From an uncultured Candidatus Saccharibacteria bacterium (GTDB taxonomy: Bacteria; Patescibacteria; Saccharimonadia; Saccharimonadales; Nanosynbacteraceae), in contig CAMURE010000039.1 of assembly GCA_947097375.1 (NCBI GenBank), forward strand, positions 1 to 5,329: DNA of 5,329 nucleotides, given 5' to 3'. The translations under genes and the position numbers were made by a program. The first letter of the stretch is position 1. Every line of letters starts with the position of its first letter. The notes under the pieces are model-generated. The model made no database searches and was not told where the DNA came from. It was given only the letters and a program-made list of their open reading frames with translations. Shown here piece by piece: positions 1 to 5,073 of this stretch.

Positions 1-26
1 CGAGGATTTTAGCGCGCAATAGGGGC

Positions 27-55
27 TTTACATCGCCTGAAGCATAAGCTATACT
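27..55 (+). promoter_or_regulatory. Sigma-70-type promoter for the membrane-anchored gene, leaderless geometry
   Basis: The sequence shows a -35 box TTTACA (27-32), a 17-base spacer and a -10 box TATACT (50-55). Both boxes are one base from the consensus. Transcription would normally begin about 7 bases after the -10 box, at about 62-63, which coincides with the ATG at 63. The mRNA is therefore inferred to be leaderless. The 8-mer GCTATACT (48-55) recurs upstream of the histidine kinase and glyS. Bases 1-26 show nothing that can be assigned. Confidence 0.75.
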
Positions 56-62
56 GATGCAC

Positions 63-731
63 ATGAGTAGAAAAACAGAGATGGAACAGGGTTATGTTAA
101 TAGCTGGATGATTGTAGCCATTAGTGCGATTGTGCTGTTTGTGGCAGCTGGTAGCGCAGCAATTTGGGCGTATCTCGCATATTCGCAGGAAAAGACTGCA
201 GTCGAGAGTCGGATGGCGGTAGCTTCGGCCAAGGCACGCGAAGAGCAGTCCAAGACTGACCGCGAGAAATTTAACGAAGAAGCCAAAAACCCGCGCATTG
301 AATTTGTTGGTCCTGAGCAGTATGGCCGCGTCTCATTTATGTATCCAAAAACCTGGAGTGTTTATGTAGCAGCTGACGGTGGTGATCGTGGTGACTATAA
401 GGCATATCTCCATCCAGTCATCGTGCCACCAACGAGTACGAGCAGTAATAACCCAAATAAGTTTGCACTGCGCCTCGAGATTCTCAACAGCGACTTTAAT
501 AAGACACTCGATCAATATGCCAGTCTATTGAAAAAAGGTGACCTGACCTCAAGTAGTGTTGAATATAACGGTAATACTGCCACGCGCATTGACGGTGCGT
601 TTAGTAAGGACCTGCGCGGCTCGGTAGTGCTGATGAAGGTGCGCGACAAGACACTGCGTTTTTCAACCGATGCTGATACCTTCAAGCCAGATTTTGAGGC
701 TATTCTCAAGACAGTGAAATTTGTACAGTAA
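63..731 (+). CDS. Membrane-anchored protein with a PsbP-like extracytoplasmic domain
   Basis: This is a 222-residue protein whose precise function is unknown. Residues about 14-39 form one hydrophobic segment (WMIVAISAIVLFVAAG and onward). Residues about 41-75 are a charged, Ala/Glu/Lys-rich, probably coiled-coil linker. The remainder is a soluble domain beginning with a 'VSFMYPKTWSVYV' stretch and ending in alternating strands with a final 'FEAILKTVKFV' helix/strand. That layout resembles the PsbP/Mog1/DUF1795-like fold found in lipid- or membrane-anchored proteins of many bacteria. There is no lipobox or clear signal-peptidase site, so it probably stays anchored by its N-terminus with the domain outside. 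The ATG at 63 is chosen over the in-frame ATG at 57 because the latter lies upstream of the predicted transcription start, one base after the -10 box. An ATG at 81 is a less likely alternative. There is no Shine-Dalgarno, consistent with leaderless translation. No terminator follows it. That it is a gene is certain; the fold call is moderate. Confidence 0.85.
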   Translation: MSRKTEMEQGYVNSWMIVAISAIVLFVAAGSAAIWAYLAYSQEKTAVESRMAVASAKAREEQSKTDREKFNEEAKNPRIEFVGPEQYGRVSFMYPKTWSVYVAADGGDRGDYKAYLHPVIVPPTSTSSNNPNKFALRLEILNSDFNKTLDQYASLLKKGDLTSSSVEYNGNTATRIDGAFSKDLRGSVVLMKVRDKTLRFSTDADTFKPDFEAILKTVKFVQ

Positions 732-778
732 TTTTCTCTGCCTTGACTGATGTATGAAATGACGCGGAGTGGGAGCGG

Positions 779-807
779 TTCTTTTTAGCGCCTCGGTTTG
801 CTATACT
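779..807 (+). promoter_or_regulatory. Extended -10 promoter of the HK-RR-recO operon, leaderless geometry
   Basis: An extended -10 element TGCTATACT occupies 799-807. The -35 position at a 17-base spacing is poor (TTCTTT, 779-784), which is usual when a TGn extension is present. The ATG at 816 lies 8 bases after the box, where transcription would start, and no Shine-Dalgarno can precede it on the transcript. The 84-base gap between the two genes (732-815) otherwise shows no convincing terminator or operator. Confidence 0.7.
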
Positions 808-815
808 AGAGCTAT

Positions 816-1529
816 ATGGCGCAGCCACAGTGGAGTGATAAGGAGTTTGCCGCAATGCCCAGCATAGCGGTGGCGGCGCATGAGCTGAAGGCGCCACTGG
901 CGTTGATTCGGCAGATGAGTTTATTGGTTGAGGATGGCCAGCTCAGTCCCGTCGAGGCGCAGCTGATGCAGCGGCGGGTGACACTAACGGCGGAGCGATC
1001 GCTGGCCTTGGTGCAGGATTTGGCACATACGGCAAATATGCAGCCAACGTTATTTCCACTAGAGCCAGTTAATCCACTGGCGTTGTTAACCCAATTGGCG
1101 CATCAGTCGCGTGACATGCTACAGCTGTATGGTCGGCGGGTGATGTGGCCACGTACAGGCAAAAAGCGGCTGGTAGTGGCTAATCCATTACTGCTTAGGC
1201 GGATCATGACGAATTTTCTTGACAATGCGGTGCGCTACAGCGAGGCTGGTGCAGCAATTCGCGTGACCGTCCGCCAAGCGGGGGCAATGGTGCGACTGGG
1301 CGTGCGGGATTTTGGGCCAATGATGGGCCTGGCTGAATATCGGCGACTGGTGGATGAGATGACAACACGCAAATCCGCTAGAACCCGACCAGACAGCAGT
1401 GGACTTGGGGTGTATATTGCCGCAACGTTTGCGCGGGCGATGGGCGGGCGGATCGGGCTGATACGCCATCGAGACGGACTGACGTTTTATGTTGATGTGC
1501 CGCTCAGCGAGCAGATGAGCTTACTATGA
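816..1529 (+). CDS. Sensorless soluble histidine kinase (HisKA + HATPase_c)
   Basis: This 237-residue protein is predicted to autophosphorylate on histidine and pass the phosphate to a response regulator, very likely the one encoded immediately downstream. The H box HELKAPL carries the phospho-acceptor His22. The dimerisation/phosphotransfer helices span about 14-75. The ATP-binding domain spans about 80-231, with an N box NFLDNAVRY (Asn133, Asn137), a G1 box DFGPMMG (Asp165, Gly167) and a G2 box GLGVYIA (196-202). Only about 20 residues precede the H box, so there is no PAS, GAF or HAMP domain and no membrane segment; the protein should be cytosolic. The second glycine of G1 (DxGxG) is replaced by Met, and no clear F box is visible, although the ATP-lid region remains. 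The start at 816 fits the leaderless promoter; Met14 (855) is the alternative. The stop overlaps the next start as ATGA. The kinase family is certain; the signal is unknown. Confidence 0.93.
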   Translation: MAQPQWSDKEFAAMPSIAVAAHELKAPLALIRQMSLLVEDGQLSPVEAQLMQRRVTLTAERSLALVQDLAHTANMQPTLFPLEPVNPLALLTQLAHQSRDMLQLYGRRVMWPRTGKKRLVVANPLLLRRIMTNFLDNAVRYSEAGAAIRVTVRQAGAMVRLGVRDFGPMMGLAEYRRLVDEMTTRKSARTRPDSSGLGVYIAATFARAMGGRIGLIRHRDGLTFYVDVPLSEQMSLL

Positions 1530-1894
1530 AAAAGCTATTGATTATCGAGGATGACCCGCAGTGGGCGGCGGTGCTGGAGCGGTATGCCGTGGAGGCGGGG
1601 TATACGGCGCGAACAGTGGTGGCGGCTGGGCAGGCGATGGTGATGATTGATGAGTGGCGGCCGGATGGCTTGGTGCTTGATATGCTGCTGGCGGGTGAGA
1701 CGGGGATGGCACTGCTCAATGAGCTGCAAAGTCATGAGGATCTGGCGCGGCTACCAGTGGTGGCGTGCAGTAATGTAGCGCTTGACCCTGATCAGCTGCG
1801 GCCGTTTGGCGTGCGTGCGGTGCTCGATAAGGCGCGAATGACGCCCGATGACGTACGGGCCGCGCTCAGCGTGCTAGGCGAGGAGGTCGAATGA
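1526..1894 (+). CDS. Stand-alone receiver-domain response regulator
   Basis: This 122-residue protein is a single CheY-like receiver domain with no output domain. The acidic pocket is Asp9-Asp10 (motif LLIIEDD), the predicted phospho-acceptor is Asp52 (LVLDMLL), the Ser/Thr switch is Ser82 (VVACSN) and the conserved lysine is Lys102 (LDKA). Two details differ from the usual receiver: the residue after the lysine is Ala instead of Pro, and no aromatic switch residue sits just before it (Val99-Leu100). Its ATG overlaps the kinase stop (ATGA, 1526-1529) without a good Shine-Dalgarno, which implies translational coupling and roughly matched production of the pair. Its own 3' end contains the strong ribosome binding site of recO. 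It is inferred to receive phosphate from the upstream kinase and to act by protein-protein contact; its partner is unknown. It could also be an intermediate in a phosphorelay. Confidence 0.93.
   Translation: MKKLLIIEDDPQWAAVLERYAVEAGYTARTVVAAGQAMVMIDEWRPDGLVLDMLLAGETGMALLNELQSHEDLARLPVVACSNVALDPDQLRPFGVRAVLDKARMTPDDVRAALSVLGEEVE
1880..1886 (+). promoter_or_regulatory. Strong ribosome binding site for recO inside the regulator gene
   Basis: GAGGAGG lies 4 bases before the recO ATG at 1891. It is a full match to the Shine-Dalgarno consensus and encodes the Glu-Glu end of the response regulator. It fixes the recO start and lets recO be translated both by coupling (ATGA overlap at 1891-1894) and independently. 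Confidence 0.85.
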
Positions 1895-2568
1895 AAGACG
1901 GTGAGCGACTCAAGGCGATTGTGCTGCGGCGGACGGATTATGCGGAGGCTGATCGAGTGCTGCAGCTACTAACGCCTCAGGGGCGGCGGGCGGTGATCGC
2001 CAAGGGGGTGCGCCGCGAGCGGAGCAAACTGGCTGGCGGCATTGAGCTCCTGGCGCTGTGCGACGTGGTGATCCGTTCGGGCCGCGGCGAGCTGGGACTG
2101 CTGACCAGTGCCAGGCTCAGCGCGTTTTATCGGCATATCCTCGAGGATTATGAGCGGATGCAGTTCGCTTACCAGGCGCTCAAGCTGGTGGCGCAGGCGA
2201 CTGAGACCGTTGATGGGCCGGAGTGGTTCGCGGTGCTCAGTCAGGTGTTGGCGTGGCTTGATCGGCCGGTGGTTGATCGACTACTGGTCGAGACGTGGTT
2301 TTATATGCAGTACGCCGGGCTGCTGGGCGACGAGCTTAATCTACGCACTGACGTGGCCGGGCGGATGCTGACGAGCGATAAATCATACATGTACGATCCA
2401 AGCGAAAAAGCCCTAAGGCCAAGCGAGCAGGGTGATCTAATGGCCGATCACATCAAGCTGCTGCGTCTCATTCAGGCCAAGCCGCTGGAAAATCTCACCC
2501 ACATCGGTGGCCTCGGCCCGGTCATCGCTAGTTGCTGGCTGGTGGCTAGGCAGCATGCCGCGGTGTAG
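1891..2568 (+). CDS. recO: DNA repair and recombination mediator RecO
   Basis: This 225-residue protein has the usual length for RecO, the RecF-pathway factor that binds single-stranded DNA and SSB, anneals strands and with RecR helps load RecA. The N-terminal OB-fold (about 5-78) is recognisable from 'AIVLRRTDYAEADRVLQLLT', the basic 'AKGVRRERSKLAGG' segment and the strand 'LLTSARL'. The rest is the helical C-terminal domain, with 'ETWFYMQYAGLLGDELNL' corresponding to the typical 'L..LG..p.L..C' helix. The four-cysteine zinc site of many RecO proteins is absent: only Cys57 and Cys215 occur. Zinc-free RecO proteins such as that of E. coli also exist. It is the last gene of the kinase-regulator operon and overlaps the regulator stop by ATGA. 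Its last 23 bases overlap the end of the convergent minus-strand gene. The local sequence is very GC-rich (70% or more in parts). Confidence 0.9.
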   Translation: MKDGERLKAIVLRRTDYAEADRVLQLLTPQGRRAVIAKGVRRERSKLAGGIELLALCDVVIRSGRGELGLLTSARLSAFYRHILEDYERMQFAYQALKLVAQATETVDGPEWFAVLSQVLAWLDRPVVDRLLVETWFYMQYAGLLGDELNLRTDVAGRMLTSDKSYMYDPSEKALRPSEQGDLMADHIKLLRLIQAKPLENLTHIGGLGPVIASCWLVARQHAAV

Positions 2569-3559
2569 TGTGTTCGACGGCAACCGTACCCAGGTGGTCT
2601 GCTAGTCTGGTAGGCGGTGCGCTGCTGGTTAGCGCTTCTTGTTCATTGCTGTACAGTGAACAAAAATACTTCACTTTTTCGTACAGGTTTTTCGCTATGC
2701 CGGGTTCTATGATGCTATATTGCGTATCGTTCTCAAGACTAGTGGCAAGTTCTGACAGCTCTATGATGGCGTCCGCTCGCCGGTTGATATCCTCTTCCTT
2801 GCTGTAGTAGCCAAGCTCGGCTAGGTCGTGCGCAATCTGGGCGGCTCGCAGTCTGAGAAAGCCGGTGAAAAGGGTTGTTTTAGCGTCAACTAACGTCTCG
2901 GCAATACGCTCGCCGACGACTGACAGCAGCGCCACTTTCTGTTCTTTGTCGATTTGTTGATGGGCATAATCGAAAGTCGCCTGAATATCTGAGGGGCGTG
3001 ATGATCTCTGTAGCCATAGTTTGGCAAAGGAGCTAGCTTCCTTTTCATTAACTATCTCTCGTAATGCTGGTGCAATACATATTTCAGGTGCGGTAGGGCT
3101 GGGCTGTTGGCTCTTTGTTGCACGCCATACGCTCTCAAATAACCGAGAGGAAGGCAAACTAGGAGTATTATCGGGAGCGATGCTATCAAAGGATGTGCGA
3201 TACTGCTCGAAAGCGACAGCAGCGCGCTCTCGTAGTGTTTCTGGCATAGCATCTCCAATGATGCTTTTATCGGTATTAGTCTCAAGAAGTTTTTCAAGAT
3301 AACTAGCGCCAATTAGTAGCTTTTGGATGTCCATTAGCCAGTAAATACGATTATCTAGATCTGGTGGATAATCGGTGAGGGTATTAAAACTCTGCCAAAA
3401 CTCAGTCAGCTTTTGTTCGGGGGTGAGTTCTGGGTTACTGACGAGCATCTCCAATTGCTGAATGAGATCACCCGTGGATACTTTAGGAAAGGTCAAGTCA
3501 GGGTTATTGGTCGGACTCTCGCTAATAGTATTATGTCGTTGTACGTATTTTTCACCCAT
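2546..3559 (-). CDS. Hypothetical helical cytosolic protein, family not recognised
   Basis: This 337-residue protein is one I do not recognise. The first 35 residues or so are polar and probably disordered (MGEKYVQRHNTISESPTNNP and onward). About 36-125 and 165-305 are predicted to be mostly alpha-helical with regular hydrophobic spacing (for example 'EFWQSFNTL', 'LLSVVGERIAETLV', 'RRADAIIELSELATSLEND'). A Ser/Pro/Thr-rich stretch separates the two at about 128-160, and a loose Pro/Thr tail ends it. There is no signal peptide, membrane segment, zinc motif or nucleotide-binding motif. Codon use looks genuine and the frame is open for over 1 kb. The start at 3559 is supported by a GAGGG site 11 bases upstream (3571-3575 on the complement) and by a promoter further up. 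It is divergent from glyS and convergent with recO, overlapping the latter by 23 bases, so it sits alone between two housekeeping genes. A two-domain helical scaffold or adaptor is possible but unproven. Confidence 0.85.
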   Translation of the reverse strand: MGEKYVQRHNTISESPTNNPDLTFPKVSTGDLIQQLEMLVSNPELTPEQKLTEFWQSFNTLTDYPPDLDNRIYWLMDIQKLLIGASYLEKLLETNTDKSIIGDAMPETLRERAAVAFEQYRTSFDSIAPDNTPSLPSSRLFESVWRATKSQQPSPTAPEICIAPALREIVNEKEASSFAKLWLQRSSRPSDIQATFDYAHQQIDKEQKVALLSVVGERIAETLVDAKTTLFTGFLRLRAAQIAHDLAELGYYSKEEDINRRADAIIELSELATSLENDTQYSIIEPGIAKNLYEKVKYFCSLYSNEQEALTSSAPPTRLADHLGTVAVEHTTPRHAA

Positions 3560-3590
3560 ATCACGTGCTTCCCTCGGCTCTTATTTTTTA

Positions 3591-3620
3591 AGCGTACCAT
3601 GATAATTAAAGATATGTCAA
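3591..3620 (-). promoter_or_regulatory. Promoter for the minus-strand hypothetical gene
   Basis: On the complement a perfect -35 TTGACA (3620-3615) is followed after 18 bases by TACGCT (3596-3591), preceded by a TG extension (TGGTACGCT, 3599-3591). Transcription would start near 3584, giving a leader of about 25 bases that contains the GAGGG ribosome site. The -10 box keeps only the key T, A and final T, so the call is moderate. The element interleaves with the glyS promoter on the opposite strand. Confidence 0.5.
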
Positions 3621-3632
3621 ATGTGCTATACT
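3604..3632 (+). promoter_or_regulatory. Extended -10 promoter of glyS
   Basis: TGCTATACT (3624-3632) is identical to the extended -10 of the kinase operon. The -35 position is unremarkable (AATTAA at 3604-3609 for a 17-base spacer). Transcription should start at about 3639-3642, leaving a leader of roughly 45 bases before the glyS GTG, too short for a T-box. An ATG lies 9 bases after the box at 3642, the same geometry as at the two leaderless genes, but here it is out of frame with glyS. Confidence 0.7.
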
Positions 3633-3641
3633 GGAGCAATA

Positions 3642-3689
3642 ATGATGACAATCGTCGCGTTGCCAACGCGGAGAAAGGGAAGATTGTGA
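3642..3689 (+). CDS. Possible 15-codon leader ORF ending on the glyS start
   Basis: The frame reads MMTIVALPTRRKGRL and stops at TGA 3687-3689, which overlaps the glyS GTG as GTGA. Its ATG occupies the position where the other two promoters of this type place a leaderless start. If translated, it would deliver terminating ribosomes directly onto glyS. One Gly codon (GGA, 3678-3680) lies three codons before the stop. It is too short for codon-based proof and may be chance; comparison with related genomes is the test. Confidence 0.3.
   Translation: MMTIVALPTRRKGRL
3656..3670 (+). promoter_or_regulatory. GC-rich hairpin in the glyS leader
   Basis: CGCGTT (3656-3661) and AACGCG (3665-3670) form a perfect six-base-pair stem with a three-base GCC loop. 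It lies 3 bases before the AAAGGGA ribosome site of glyS and is not followed by a T tract, so it is not a terminator. It could modulate ribosome access or mRNA stability, which is an inference from position only. Confidence 0.45.
3674..3680 (+). promoter_or_regulatory. Ribosome binding site deciding the GTG start of glyS
   Basis: AAAGGGA lies 5 bases before the GTG at 3686. It is a moderate Shine-Dalgarno, while the alternative ATG at 3701 has none at proper spacing, so the GTG is preferred. Confidence 0.55.
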
Positions 3690-5029
3690 GTACTACAAAA
3701 ATGGAAGATATTATCAGCCTGTGCAAGCGCCGTGGCTTTATTTATCAGGGGTCGGATGTGTATGGCGGCCTGAGTGGCACGTGGGATTACGGCCCGCTAG
3801 GCGTGCAACTGAAGCGTAATATCATGAACTTGTGGTGGCGCCGGTTTGTTGACGAGCGCGACGACATGTATGGCGTTGACGCGGCGATTTTAATGAATCA
3901 GAAAGTCTGGCAGGCCAGTGGGCATGTGGATACCTTTGTCGATCCGCTGTGCGAAGATACGGTCAATCATCGCCGTTTTCGCACCGATCATATTCTCAAG
4001 GACAATGGCGTTGACGCGGACGGCATGACCATGGAGCAGATGGATGCGGTAATTGCTGAGCGCGGCATCAAAAGTCCCGATGGCAATCCGCTAAGCAAGT
4101 CGCGCACCTTTAATATGATGTTCAAAACGCACGTTGGCGCGACTGAGAGCGAGGACAGTATTTCTTACCTCCGCCCCGAAACCGCCCAAGGTATCTTCAC
4201 TAATTTCAAAAACGTCGTCGATAGTTTCTACCCGAACTTGCCGTTTGGTATCGCTCAGCAGGGCAAGGCGTTTCGTAATGAAATTGCGCCGCGCGACTTC
4301 GTCTTCCGCTCTCGGGAATTTGAGCAGATGGAGATTGAATATTTCGTCGACCCTGAGCATTGGCAGGAGGCGTTTGATGAATTGCTGGCGGCGACGCATG
4401 CGTTTTTGGCAGAATTGGGCTTGAAGCCAGAGCATATCCACGAGCTGGACGTGCCGGCGGAGGATCGAGCGCACTATAGCAAAAAGACAATCGACATCGA
4501 GTACGATTATCCAATTGGTCGTGAGGAGTTGATGGGCATCGCTTACCGGACCGATTTTGACCTGATGAACATCCAGCGGGTCAGCGGCAAGAGTATGGAA
4601 TACACCGTTAAGGGGACGAACACAAAATTTGTTCCGCACGTCATTGAGCCGTCGTTTGGTGTGGAGCGGGCGCTGATGGCGGTGCTGTCGGGCGCGTACC
4701 GTGAGGATGAGCAAAACGGTGAAAAGCGGGTGTATTTGGCGTTGCCAGAGCATTTGGCGCCGGTCAAATTTGCCGTTTCACCGCTACTGAAAAACAAGCC
4801 AGAATTGGTAGAAAAAGCCCGTGAAGTCTACGCCCAGCTCGCCAAAGCCAACCCGGGCCGAGTGATGTGGGACGACAACGGCAACATCGGCAAACGCTAC
4901 CGCCGCCAAGACGAAATCGGCACGCCGCACTGCGTGGTCATCGACTTCCAGACGCTGAAGGACGACACCGTCACCGTGCGCGAGCGGGATACGACGGAGC
5001 AGCGACGGGTGAAGGTTGAGGAGCTGTAG
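3686..5029 (+). CDS. glyS: Glycyl-tRNA synthetase, alpha2 (single-chain) type
   Basis: This 447-residue class II synthetase charges tRNA-Gly with glycine using ATP, in the cytosol, as a homodimer. The family signature is clear along the whole length: N-terminal 'CKRRGFIYQGSDVYGG' (13-28), 'GTWDYGPLGVQLKRN' (31-45), the insertion region about 85-155, 'YLRPETAQGIFTNF' (161-174), motif 2 'FRNEIAPRDFVFRSREF' (196-212) with its ATP-binding arginines, and motif 3 'HVIEPSFGVER' (318-328). The anticodon-binding domain runs from about 355 to 447 and ends with 'DEIGTPHCVVIDF', 'TVTVRERDT' and 'QRRVKVEEL'. Length is close to the usual 450-460. The start is GTG 3686, supported by an AAAGGGA site and by homologous N-termini beginning just before 'MEDIISLCKRRGF'. 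ATG 3701 is the alternative. The longer open frame back to 3413 runs through the promoter and the opposite gene and is not real coding. glyS is also used for the beta chain of the two-subunit enzyme; glyQS is an equal name. Confidence 0.97.
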   Translation: MSTTKMEDIISLCKRRGFIYQGSDVYGGLSGTWDYGPLGVQLKRNIMNLWWRRFVDERDDMYGVDAAILMNQKVWQASGHVDTFVDPLCEDTVNHRRFRTDHILKDNGVDADGMTMEQMDAVIAERGIKSPDGNPLSKSRTFNMMFKTHVGATESEDSISYLRPETAQGIFTNFKNVVDSFYPNLPFGIAQQGKAFRNEIAPRDFVFRSREFEQMEIEYFVDPEHWQEAFDELLAATHAFLAELGLKPEHIHELDVPAEDRAHYSKKTIDIEYDYPIGREELMGIAYRTDFDLMNIQRVSGKSMEYTVKGTNTKFVPHVIEPSFGVERALMAVLSGAYREDEQNGEKRVYLALPEHLAPVKFAVSPLLKNKPELVEKAREVYAQLAKANPGRVMWDDNGNIGKRYRRQDEIGTPHCVVIDFQTLKDDTVTVRERDTTEQRRVKVEEL

Positions 5030-5059
5030 ATACTAAATATGAAAAAGCAAATTGGTTGT

Positions 5060-5065
5060 GAGGAG
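5060..5065 (+). promoter_or_regulatory. Ribosome binding site for the SAP-domain gene
   Basis: GAGGAG lies 8 bases before a TTG codon at 5074, which is ideal spacing and the reason for choosing a TTG start. No in-frame ATG or GTG offers a better position. The 44-base gap after glyS contains no terminator and no convincing promoter, so read-through from glyS is likely. Confidence 0.65.
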
Positions 5066-5073
5066 ATAAAAGA

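Noticed and set aside
57..62. ATG at 57 as the start of the first gene
   Set aside because: It begins one base after the -10 box, upstream of any plausible transcript start; the ATG at 63 fits the predicted 5' end.
732..815. Terminator between the first gene and the kinase
   Set aside because: Only a CTTTTT run (781-786) is present; the preceding GC-rich bases do not pair into a stable stem.
1526..1894. UGA read as glycine (code 25), as in some CPR groups
   Set aside because: TGA ends the kinase and regulator genes exactly at the next starts, and no conserved Gly position in the proteins is encoded by TGA.
3413..3685. A 91-residue N-terminal extension of glycyl-tRNA synthetase in the same open frame
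   Set aside because: It runs antisense through the orphan gene and across both promoters, has no synthetase-like sequence, and the family N-terminus begins at about 3686-3701.
3633..3685. T-box riboswitch upstream of glyS
   Set aside because: The leader is only about 45 bases with one small hairpin; a T-box needs well over 100 bases, a specifier loop and a terminator/antiterminator.
4091..4753. A 220-codon minus-strand open frame inside glyS
   Set aside because: It lies wholly within a clearly conserved coding gene, has no promoter or ribosome site, and its protein (rich in Arg, His and Leu) is typical of a reverse-strand shadow.
5029..5041. Promoter (GATACT-like box) in front of the SAP gene
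   Set aside because: It lacks the first T of the -10 box and has no -35 at proper spacing, and the strong ribosome site at 5060 suffices with read-through from glyS.
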